Positions 7,878-14,711 of a stretch of 43,474 nucleotides of DNA are shown one piece after another. Under the pieces are notes generated by a model. The model did not search any database, was not told the origin of the DNA, and saw nothing but the letters and a program-made list of their open reading frames with translations. A program made the position numbers and the translations under genes. Source of the DNA: Paracraurococcus ruber (GTDB taxonomy: Bacteria > Pseudomonadota > Alphaproteobacteria > Acetobacterales > Acetobacteraceae); the NCBI RefSeq assembly GCF_004353985.1, contig NZ_SMOA01000029.1, positions 1 through 43,474 on the forward strand, in the 5' to 3' direction. Within the stretch, counting starts at the first letter, position 1, and every line of letters begins with the position of its first letter.

Positions 7878-9092
7878 ATGACGGGTTGGGTGATCGGGCG
7901 GCGGCAGGCCCTGGCGGGCGCCGCCGCGGCGCTGGCTGCACCAGGGATCGGCCAGGCGCAGGGTGAGCCGATCCGTATCGGCGAGATCAACAGCTACACC
8001 GCCCAGCCCGCCTTCCTGCTGCCCTACCGCAATGGCTGGACCCTGGCGGCCGAGCAGGTGAATGCCGCCGGCGGCATCAATGGCCGGCGGATCGAGACCA
8101 TCCACCGCGACGATGCCGGCAAGCCGGAGGATGCGGTGCGCCTGGCCGGCGAATTGGCGAATGCCGAAAAGGTGGCGCTGCTGTCCGGCGGCTTCCTGTC
8201 CAATGTCGGGCTGGCCATCGCCGACTATGCCAACCAGAACCGCAAGCTGTACGTGGCGTCGGAGCCGCTGACCGATGCGCTGGTCTGGTCGCGCGGCAAC
8301 CGCTACACCTTCCGGCTACGCGCCAGCACCTACATGCAGTCGGCGATGCTGGTGGAGGAGGCGGCGAAGCTGCCCGCCCGGCGCTGGGCCACGGTGGCGC
8401 CCAACTACGAATACGGCCAGTCCGCCGTGCGCTGGTTCAAGGAATTGCTCACCCGCGCCAAGCCGGACGTGACCTTCGTGGCGGAGCAATTCCCCGCCCT
8501 CGGCCGCATCGATGCCGGCGCCACCGTCCAGGCCCTGGCGGCGGCGAACCCGGAGGCGATCTTCAACGTCACCTTCGGCGCCGACCTGACCAATTTCGTC
8601 CGCCAGGGGCTGACCCGCGGCCTGTTCGAGCGCCGCCGCGTCGTCTCCCTGCTGACCGGTGAGCCGGAATACCTGGACCCGCTGCAGGACGAGGCGCCGG
8701 AGAACTGGATCGTCACGGGCTACCCGTGGGAGCAGATCAACACGCCGGAGCACACCGCCTTCCGCGACGCCTATCGCCGCCGCTGGAACGACTACCCGCG
8801 GCTCGGCAGCGTCGTCGGCTACGACACGGTCATCGCCATCGCCGCCATGCTGCGCAAATCCCCGTCGCTGGACACGGAAGCGATGGTGGATGCGATGCAG
8901 GGGCTGCAATTCGGCTCGGTGTTCGGGCCGGTCGAGTTCCGCGGCATCGACCACCAGTCCACCATGGGCGCCTATGTCGGCCGCACCGTGCTGCGCAACG
9001 GCAAGGGAACGATGGCCGACTGGCGCTACGCGGACGGGAAGAACTACCTGCCGCCGGACGACGTGGTGCGCGCGCTGCGGCCGCAGACCTGA
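7878..9092 (+). CDS. Liv-type ABC importer, periplasmic substrate-binding protein
   Basis: A 404-residue type-I periplasmic binding protein (Peripla_BP_6/LivK class). It starts with a Tat-like signal (IGRRQALAGAAAALAA, cleavage near GQAQG, residues 25-29) and continues with IRIGEINSYT, the usual first beta strand, then AAEQVNAAGGINGRRIE, the classic LivK N-lobe segment. The open frame extends to 7719, but only ATG 7878 puts the signal peptide at the N-terminus. The fused permease gene begins 7 bp after the stop, then two ATPases, so this is a complete one-substrate importer. Placement behind the pim-like operon suggests the imported compound is a carboxylate degraded by that operon; classical branched-chain amino acids are the alternative. 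Confidence 0.88.
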   Translation: MTGWVIGRRQALAGAAAALAAPGIGQAQGEPIRIGEINSYTAQPAFLLPYRNGWTLAAEQVNAAGGINGRRIETIHRDDAGKPEDAVRLAGELANAEKVALLSGGFLSNVGLAIADYANQNRKLYVASEPLTDALVWSRGNRYTFRLRASTYMQSAMLVEEAAKLPARRWATVAPNYEYGQSAVRWFKELLTRAKPDVTFVAEQFPALGRIDAGATVQALAAANPEAIFNVTFGADLTNFVRQGLTRGLFERRRVVSLLTGEPEYLDPLQDEAPENWIVTGYPWEQINTPEHTAFRDAYRRRWNDYPRLGSVVGYDTVIAIAAMLRKSPSLDTEAMVDAMQGLQFGSVFGPVEFRGIDHQSTMGAYVGRTVLRNGKGTMADWRYADGKNYLPPDDVVRALRPQT

Positions 9093-9099
9093 CCCGCCC

Positions 9100-10947
9100 T
9101 TGGAGAACCTGGTCCTCCAGGCCCTCAGCGGCCTGGCGAGCGCGTCCTCGCTCTTCCTGGTCGCCAGCGGGCTCACCGTCATCTTCGGCGTCACGCGCAT
9201 CGTCAATTTCGCGCATGGCTCCTTCTACATGCTGGGCGCCTATCTGGCCTGGACCTTCGTCACCACGCTGCCGCGCGGGCATCTGGGGTTCTGGGGCGGC
9301 GTGCTGGCCGCGGCGCTGCTCACCGGGATGATCGGCGTGCTGGTGGAGGTGCTGATCCTCCGCCGCATCTATCGCGCGCCGGAGCTGTTCCAGTTGCTGG
9401 CGACCTTCGGCGTGGTGCTGGTGGTGCAGGATCTCGCCTTGCTCACCTGGGGGGCGCAGGACCTGCTGGGGCCGCGCGCGCCCGGGCTGCGGGGCGGGAC
9501 GGAGATCCTCGGCCTGCGCTTCCCCGACTACGAGCTGTTCCTCATCGCGGTCGGGCCGGTGGTGCTGGGCCTGCTGCTGCTGCTGTTCCACCGCACGCGC
9601 TGGGGCACGCTGGTGCGCGCCGCGACGCAGGACCGGGAGATGGTCGGCGCGCTGGGCGTCAACCAGCGCTGGTTGTTCACCAGCGTGTTCTTTCTCGGCG
9701 CCTGCCTCGCCGGCCTCGGCGGCGCGCTGCAATTGCCGCGGGAAAGCGTGAACCTGCACATGGACCTCGCCATCATCACGGAGGCCTTCGTGGTGGTGGT
9801 GGTCGGCGGCCTCGGCAGCCTGGCCGGCGCGGCGCTGGCGGCGCTGCTGATCGGGGAGTTGCATGCCTTCGGCATCCTGGTGCTGCCGAAGATCACGCTG
9901 GTGCTGGTGTTCCTGGTGATGGCGCTGGTGCTGGTGGTGCGGCCGCACGGGTTGCTGGGCCGCGCGCCCGGCCCGCCGGTGGGCGGCGCCAACACGGCGG
10001 AGCCGGTCATCCGCCCGGCGCCGCCGGCCTTGCGCTGGCTGGGGTTCGTGGCGCTGGCCGCGGCGGTGGCGCTGCCGCCCTTCTTCGGCGACTACGCGCT
10101 GTCGGTCCTGACGGAGATCGCCATCTTCGTGCTGTTCGCCGCGAGCCTGCACCTGATCATGGGGCCGGGCGGCATGGCCAGCTTCGGCCATGCCGCCTAT
10201 TTCGGCCTGGGCGCCTATGGCGCGGCGCTGGCGGCGAAATGGCTGGCGGCACCGATGGAGGTCGGGCTGCTGCTGGCGCCCTTCGCCGTGGGCGTGTTCG
10301 GCCTGCTCTTCGGCTGGTTCTGCGTGCGGCTGTCCGGCGTCTATGCCGCCATGCTGACCCTGGCCTTCGCGCAGATCGCCTGGTCCATCGCCTTCCAATG
10401 GGTGGAGGTGACCGGCGGCGACAACGGCATCCTGGGGGTTTGGCCCGACGCCTGGGCATCCTCCAAGCTGGTCTTCTACTACCTGACGCTCGCGCTCTGC
10501 CTCGCCGCCACGCTGCTGCTGCGGCGCATCGTCCACGCGCCCTTCGGCTATGCGCTGCGGGCGCAGCGGGACAGCGCGCTGCGTTCGGAGGCGATCGGCA
10601 TCGATGCCTTCCGCACGCGCTGGCTGGCCTTCGCGCTGGCGGCGGTGATGGCCGGGATCGCCGGCGGCCTCTTCGCCTATGCCAAGGGCAGCGTCTTCCC
10701 GACCTTCATGGGCATCCCGCGCAGCGTCGATGCGCTGATCATGGTGCTGCTGGGCGGCGTGCAGACGCTGAGCGGCCCGATCATCGGCGCGCTGGCCTAT
10801 ACCGGGTTGCAGGAACAGCTTGTCCGCCTCACCGACTACTGGCGCCTCGTGCTCGGCCTCTCGATCATCGCGCTGGTGCTGTTCTTCCCGCAGGGCCTGG
10901 CCGGCGCCGCCCGCTCGGCCTGGGAGGCGCGCCGTGGCGACGCTTGA
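9100..10947 (+). CDS. Fused LivH-LivM permease of Liv-type ABC importer
   Basis: A 615-residue inner-membrane protein joining both permeases of a Liv-type importer in one chain. The LivH half (about 1-290) has the signature GLTVIFGVTRIVNFAHGS (24-41) and a later GGLGSLAGA loop; a Pro/Gly/Ala-rich linker (near 288-305) leads to the LivM half with MGPGGMASFGHAAYFGLGAY around 352-371 and TGGDNGILG. No ATG or GTG lies between the upstream stop and the LivH signature, so TTG at 9100 is chosen; it adds ENLVLQALSGLASASS, a normal LivH N-terminus. Fusions of this kind are known but less common than two genes; the second importer in this window keeps them separate. Confidence 0.87.
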   Translation: MENLVLQALSGLASASSLFLVASGLTVIFGVTRIVNFAHGSFYMLGAYLAWTFVTTLPRGHLGFWGGVLAAALLTGMIGVLVEVLILRRIYRAPELFQLLATFGVVLVVQDLALLTWGAQDLLGPRAPGLRGGTEILGLRFPDYELFLIAVGPVVLGLLLLLFHRTRWGTLVRAATQDREMVGALGVNQRWLFTSVFFLGACLAGLGGALQLPRESVNLHMDLAIITEAFVVVVVGGLGSLAGAALAALLIGELHAFGILVLPKITLVLVFLVMALVLVVRPHGLLGRAPGPPVGGANTAEPVIRPAPPALRWLGFVALAAAVALPPFFGDYALSVLTEIAIFVLFAASLHLIMGPGGMASFGHAAYFGLGAYGAALAAKWLAAPMEVGLLLAPFAVGVFGLLFGWFCVRLSGVYAAMLTLAFAQIAWSIAFQWVEVTGGDNGILGVWPDAWASSKLVFYYLTLALCLAATLLLRRIVHAPFGYALRAQRDSALRSEAIGIDAFRTRWLAFALAAVMAGIAGGLFAYAKGSVFPTFMGIPRSVDALIMVLLGGVQTLSGPIIGALAYTGLQEQLVRLTDYWRLVLGLSIIALVLFFPQGLAGAARSAWEARRGDA

Positions 10948-11677
10948 GGTCGAGGGGCTCGCAAAAAGCTTCGGCGGCGTGCAGGCGGTGCGCGGCGTCT
11001 CCTTCGCGGTGGCGCCGGGGGAGATGCTCGCCCTGATCGGCCCGAACGGCGCCGGCAAGTCCACCTGCTTCAACATGCTGAACGGCCAATTGCGGCCGGA
11101 TGCCGGCAGGGTGTGGCTGCGCGGGCAGGACATCACCGGCCTGGCGCCGCGCCGGGTCTGGCGCCTCGGCGTCGGGCGCACCTTCCAGATCACCGCCACC
11201 TTCGGGTCCATGACGGTGCTGGAGAATGTGCAGATGGCGCTGCTGTCGCACCAGCGCCGCCTGGGCGGGCTGTGGACCCCGGTGCGGGCGATGGACTGCG
11301 CGCCGGCGGAGGCGCTGCTGGCGCGCCTCGGCATGGCGGAGCAGGCGGAGCGGCCCTGCGGCATCCTGGCCTATGGCGACCTGAAGCGGGTGGAACTGGC
11401 CATCGCGCTGGCCAACGATCCGGCGCTGCTGCTGATGGACGAACCCACCGCCGGCATGGCGCCGCAGGAACGCGTGGCGCTGATGGCGCTGACCGCCGGC
11501 ATCGCGCGGGAGAGGGGCATCGCCGTGCTGTTCACCGAGCACGACATGGATGTCGTCTTCGCCCATGCCGACCGCATCCTGGTGCTGGACCGCGGCGCGC
11601 TGATCGCGCAGGGCGCGCCGGCGGCGGTGCGCGCCGACCCGCGCGTGCGCGAGGTCTATCTCGGGGCGGGGCACTGA
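10934..11677 (+). CDS. livG: Liv-type ABC importer ATPase, LivG
   Basis: A 247-residue ABC ATPase of the LivG type on the cytoplasmic face. Walker A GPNGAGKST (36-44), a family-typical degenerate signature YGDLKRVELAIAL near 147-159, Walker B LLLMDEPTAG near 163-172 and a switch His in FTEHDMD. GTG at 10934 is chosen as start because it gives the usual LEVEGLAKSFGG beginning; it overlaps the permease gene by 14 bp. Its stop overlaps the ATG of the next ATPase (TGATG). It should pair with LivF as a heterodimer powering the fused permease. Confidence 0.9.
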   Translation: MATLEVEGLAKSFGGVQAVRGVSFAVAPGEMLALIGPNGAGKSTCFNMLNGQLRPDAGRVWLRGQDITGLAPRRVWRLGVGRTFQITATFGSMTVLENVQMALLSHQRRLGGLWTPVRAMDCAPAEALLARLGMAEQAERPCGILAYGDLKRVELAIALANDPALLLMDEPTAGMAPQERVALMALTAGIARERGIAVLFTEHDMDVVFAHADRILVLDRGALIAQGAPAAVRADPRVREVYLGAGH

Positions 11678-12378
11678 TGCTGGAGGTCACGGGCCTCTCC
11701 GCGCATTACGGCCGCGCGCATATCCTGGACGGCGTGGCGCTCTCGGTCGGCGCCGGGGAGGTGGTGGTGCTGCTCGGCCGCAACGGCGCGGGCAAGAGCA
11801 CGACGATGAAGGCGATCATGGGCCTGGTGCCGCCGAGCGGCGGCAGCCTGCGCTTCCTGGGGCAGGAGATCGCGGGGCGGGAACCCTTCGAGATCGCCCG
11901 CCTCGGCCTCGGCTACGTCCCGGAGGAGCGGCGGGTCTTCTCCGAGTTGACCGTGCTGGAGAACTTGGAGGTCGGGCGGAAGCCGGCCCCGGCGGGCGCG
12001 CGGCCCTGGACGCCGGAGCGGCTGTTTGCGCTCTTCCCCAGCCTCGGCGCCATGCAGGACCGGCCGGGCGGGCGGATGAGCGGCGGCGAGCAGCAGATGC
12101 TGACCATCGCCCGCACGCTGATGGGCAACCCGCGCCTGCTGCTGCTGGACGAGCCGAGCGAGGGGCTGGCGCCCGTGGTGGTGGAGCGCATGGCCGACGC
12201 CATCCGCGCGCTGAAGGCGGAAGGCCTCTCCATCCTGCTGTCGGAGCAGAACCTGCATTTCGCCCGCGCCGTCAGCGACCGCGCGACCATCATCGAGAAG
12301 GGGCGGATCCGCTGGGATGGCACCATGGCGGCGCTGATGGCGGCAGCGGAGGTGCGGGAGCAGTATCTTTCCGTCTAG
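11677..12378 (+). CDS. livF: Liv-type ABC importer ATPase, LivF
   Basis: A 233-residue ABC ATPase, second of the pair. Walker A GRNGAGKST (34-42), canonical signature MSGGEQQML near 133-141, Walker B LLLLDEPSEGL near 151-161, and the LivF-typical VPEERRVF segment. ATG 11677 overlaps the stop of livG by one base. It is the last gene of the importer operon and ends only 6 bp from the end of the convergent UPF0280 gene; a short pair of arms (agggc 12377-12381, gccct 12388-12392) could form a weak shared terminator there. Confidence 0.9.
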   Translation: MLEVTGLSAHYGRAHILDGVALSVGAGEVVVLLGRNGAGKSTTMKAIMGLVPPSGGSLRFLGQEIAGREPFEIARLGLGYVPEERRVFSELTVLENLEVGRKPAPAGARPWTPERLFALFPSLGAMQDRPGGRMSGGEQQMLTIARTLMGNPRLLLLDEPSEGLAPVVVERMADAIRALKAEGLSILLSEQNLHFARAVSDRATIIEKGRIRWDGTMAALMAAAEVREQYLSV

Positions 12379-12384
12379 GGCGGG

Positions 12385-13230
12385 TCAGCCCTGGATCAGC
12401 CCCTCGCCGACCATGCGCACCGCATCGCCCAGCACCAGCATGGCGCCCAGGATCAGGCCGCGCGACAGCAGCGCCTCCGCCACCGCTTCCCCGCCATCCA
12501 GCGCCTGTGCCACCACATCCGCCGGCAGCGGGCCGACGCCGATGGTCACGGGCAGCTCGCCCAGGTCGCTGTCCGGGTCCAGCGCGCGGGCGGGGGCGCG
12601 GCGCACCGCGGGATGCTCGGCATCCACCGCATTGGCGATGACGGTCGCCGCGGCATCGGCCTGCGCCGCGGTTGCGGCCAGCACCGTCACCGCATCGGCG
12701 ATGCCGCGGGAGAAGCTGCGGCCCGGCCAGCCGGAGGTGGCGACGCCGCGGACCGCATCCTCCGCCCGCAGCCGCACCAGGCCTTCCGGCACGGCGCGCT
12801 CCAGGCTCGGCACCAGCCCGACCCGCAGCGACTGGCCGGGCGCGAGGTGCAGCGCGATGTCGCCGCCATTGTTCACATGCGCGGCCAGCAGGCCGGGGGT
12901 GCCGGCGATGGCGTCCAGCACCTCCTCCGCCACCGCGCCGGCGACCGCGGCCATGGGCGTGATGTAGTCCCGCCGGAAGGGCCAGACGGCGGCGGCCATG
13001 CGGCGCGCGACGCGGCCCTGCAGCGCGGGCGGATCGGCGCCGATGGGCGTGCGCAGCAGCGGCAGTTCCGCGACCAGGTCGGCCAGCAGGCCCTCGAAGG
13101 CGGCGCAGGCGCGGGTGCGGGCTTCCGCCATGGCGGCGCGGGTGCCGTCCAGGCCGATGACCAGGTCGATCGGCCCGTCCTGCAGGTGCAGGCGGCCGTC
13201 CGGGAGGGCTGCTGCCCAAGGGGAGTTCAT
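12385..13230 (-). CDS. UPF0280 family (ApbE-like) protein
   Basis: A 281-residue protein of the UPF0280 family, structurally related to ApbE flavin transferases. Diagnostic blocks: ITPMAAVAGAVAEEVL at 90-105 and NNGGDIALHL at 120-129, both matching the flavin/metal-binding region of ApbE-like proteins. ATG 13230 overlaps the TGA of the upstream reductase-like gene as ATGA, so that start is preferred over the in-frame ATG at 13242. It closes a four-gene minus-strand operon with a Mo hydroxylase and a 6-hydroxynicotinate-reductase-like protein. The family has no settled function; flavin attachment or cofactor maturation for the upstream reductase is inference from homology and position. I did not find a clear ApbE target motif (S/T-G-A-T type) in the reductase. 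Confidence 0.82.
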   Translation of the reverse strand: MNSPWAAALPDGRLHLQDGPIDLVIGLDGTRAAMAEARTRACAAFEGLLADLVAELPLLRTPIGADPPALQGRVARRMAAAVWPFRRDYITPMAAVAGAVAEEVLDAIAGTPGLLAAHVNNGGDIALHLAPGQSLRVGLVPSLERAVPEGLVRLRAEDAVRGVATSGWPGRSFSRGIADAVTVLAATAAQADAAATVIANAVDAEHPAVRRAPARALDPDSDLGELPVTIGVGPLPADVVAQALDGGEAVAEALLSRGLILGAMLVLGDAVRMVGEGLIQG

Positions 13231-14711
13231 GCCGCCGGCCATGGGTTCGGCTCCATCCAGGGGTCGTGGCGCGCGGCTTCGCCGTATTCGGCCAGCAGGC
13301 GGTCCAACGGCACCGCATGGTCGACATGGCCGCCCAGGCGGGCATAGAGGTCGGCACGCAGGGTGAACTCGATGGGCGCGACCAGCGCCGGCGTCGGGAC
13401 ATAGCCGAAGGCGCCGTCCGGCACGCGCAGCACATCCGCCATGATGGTGATGCCGCCGCCGGGCCACAGGACGCAGGGGGCGCCGCCGATGGTCACGCGC
13501 ACCAGGCTGCGCTGCACCTCCCGCGTCAGCAGCACGGGGTTCTCGGTGACGCCGGCGCGCAGGCTGCCGCCCGCGCCGGCCATGAACAGGATGGAGGTCA
13601 GCGCCGGCTCGCAATTCTCGCCGATGCGCTCGACCGTCTGCACCACGGCCGGCGGCGCCTGCGCCGGCACCGGCCGCAGGGCCTCGTCGAGTTCGACGTA
13701 GAGGAAATCCTCGCCCGTCGTGCTGGTCAGCAGCAGGCGCAGGCCGGGCCAGGCCAGCTTCGGGTCGATGCTCTCGATGACCGCGAGCGGGTCGGTGATG
13801 TCCGTCCCGCCCCAGCCGGTGCCGGGATGCGCCACCTGGAAATAGCGCCCGGGGGTGGAGCGGCGGCCGCGCACGCGGATGCCGGTGGGCGGGACGTCCA
13901 GGCATTTTCCCGCCTGGTGCTCCGACAGCACGCCGGTGATGTGGTCGTCCACCACGATCACCTCGTCCACATGGCCATGCCATTGCTGGGCGAAGATGCC
14001 GATGGCGGCGCTGCCGCAGCCGACGCGCATGCGGCGTTCCGGCACGCCGTTCACGATGGGCGCCTGGCCGGCTTGCAGCACGACCCTGGCGCCGCCGTCG
14101 ATGCTGACCTCCACCGCCTGCTTCGCGCAGAGCTTCAGCAAGGCGGCGCAGGTGACGTTGCCTTCGCGCTTGCTGCCGCCGGTCAGGTGGCGCACGCCGC
14201 CCAGGCTGAGCATCTGGCTGCCGTATTCGGCCGTGGTGACATGGCCGATCTGCTCGCCGTCGACGCGCACCGCCGCCGTCTCCGGCCCCAGGTGGCGGTC
14301 GGTGTCGATCTTCACCTTCAGCCCGCAATAGCTGAAGATGCCCTCGGTCACGACCGTGACCGTGTCCACGCCCTTGTGCTGCGCGGCGACGATGAAGGGG
14401 GCGGGCTTGTAGTCGGGATAGGTGGTTCCGGCGCCGATGGCGGTGACGAAGGTCTGCTTCGGGGGTGCGATCCCGCCGTCCCAGTCCTCGGCATTCTCCA
14501 GGAAGGGCACGGTCTCGCCGCCCGCCTCCACCGTGCGGTGCATGAGCACCAGCGGGTCGGTGCGGACCAGCTCGCCGTCGCGGTTGGCGTAGCGGCTGCA
14601 GGCGCCGGCGCGGCCGGGGCGGATGCGGCAGAGCACCGGGCAGGCATCGCAGCGGACGATGCCCTCATTGCCCTCGCGCGCGCCGAAGATCGCGGTCCTG
14701 TCCGTGCTCAT
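13227..14711 (-). CDS. hnr: 6-hydroxynicotinate reductase-like iron-sulfur protein
   Basis: A 494-residue protein with an N-terminal cysteine cluster CDACPVLCRI (Cys21, Cys24, Cys28) plus Cys38 in GACSRY, a probable [4Fe-4S] site. Later conserved-looking blocks are CGLKVKIDTD, VGCGSAAIG, a His/Asp-rich QQWHGHVDEVIVVDDHI and HPGTGWGGTDITDP. I recognise it as the family annotated 6-hydroxynicotinate reductase (Hnr, from Eubacterium barkeri), which uses reduced ferredoxin to convert 6-hydroxynicotinate to 1,4,5,6-tetrahydro-6-oxonicotinate; the length fits. ATG 14711 overlaps the stop of the Mo-hydroxylase gene as ATGA, and its own stop overlaps the UPF0280 start. The enamidase-like gene nearby supports the call. 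The real substrate could be another N-heterocycle. Confidence 0.68.
   Translation of the reverse strand: MSTDRTAIFGAREGNEGIVRCDACPVLCRIRPGRAGACSRYANRDGELVRTDPLVLMHRTVEAGGETVPFLENAEDWDGGIAPPKQTFVTAIGAGTTYPDYKPAPFIVAAQHKGVDTVTVVTEGIFSYCGLKVKIDTDRHLGPETAAVRVDGEQIGHVTTAEYGSQMLSLGGVRHLTGGSKREGNVTCAALLKLCAKQAVEVSIDGGARVVLQAGQAPIVNGVPERRMRVGCGSAAIGIFAQQWHGHVDEVIVVDDHITGVLSEHQAGKCLDVPPTGIRVRGRRSTPGRYFQVAHPGTGWGGTDITDPLAVIESIDPKLAWPGLRLLLTSTTGEDFLYVELDEALRPVPAQAPPAVVQTVERIGENCEPALTSILFMAGAGGSLRAGVTENPVLLTREVQRSLVRVTIGGAPCVLWPGGGITIMADVLRVPDGAFGYVPTPALVAPIEFTLRADLYARLGGHVDHAVPLDRLLAEYGEAARHDPWMEPNPWPAA

Noticed and set aside
8830-11364. Minus-strand open frame of 844 codons opposite the importer genes
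   Set aside because: Low-complexity Gln/Arg/Glu/His composition and full overlap with recognisable permease and ATPase genes.
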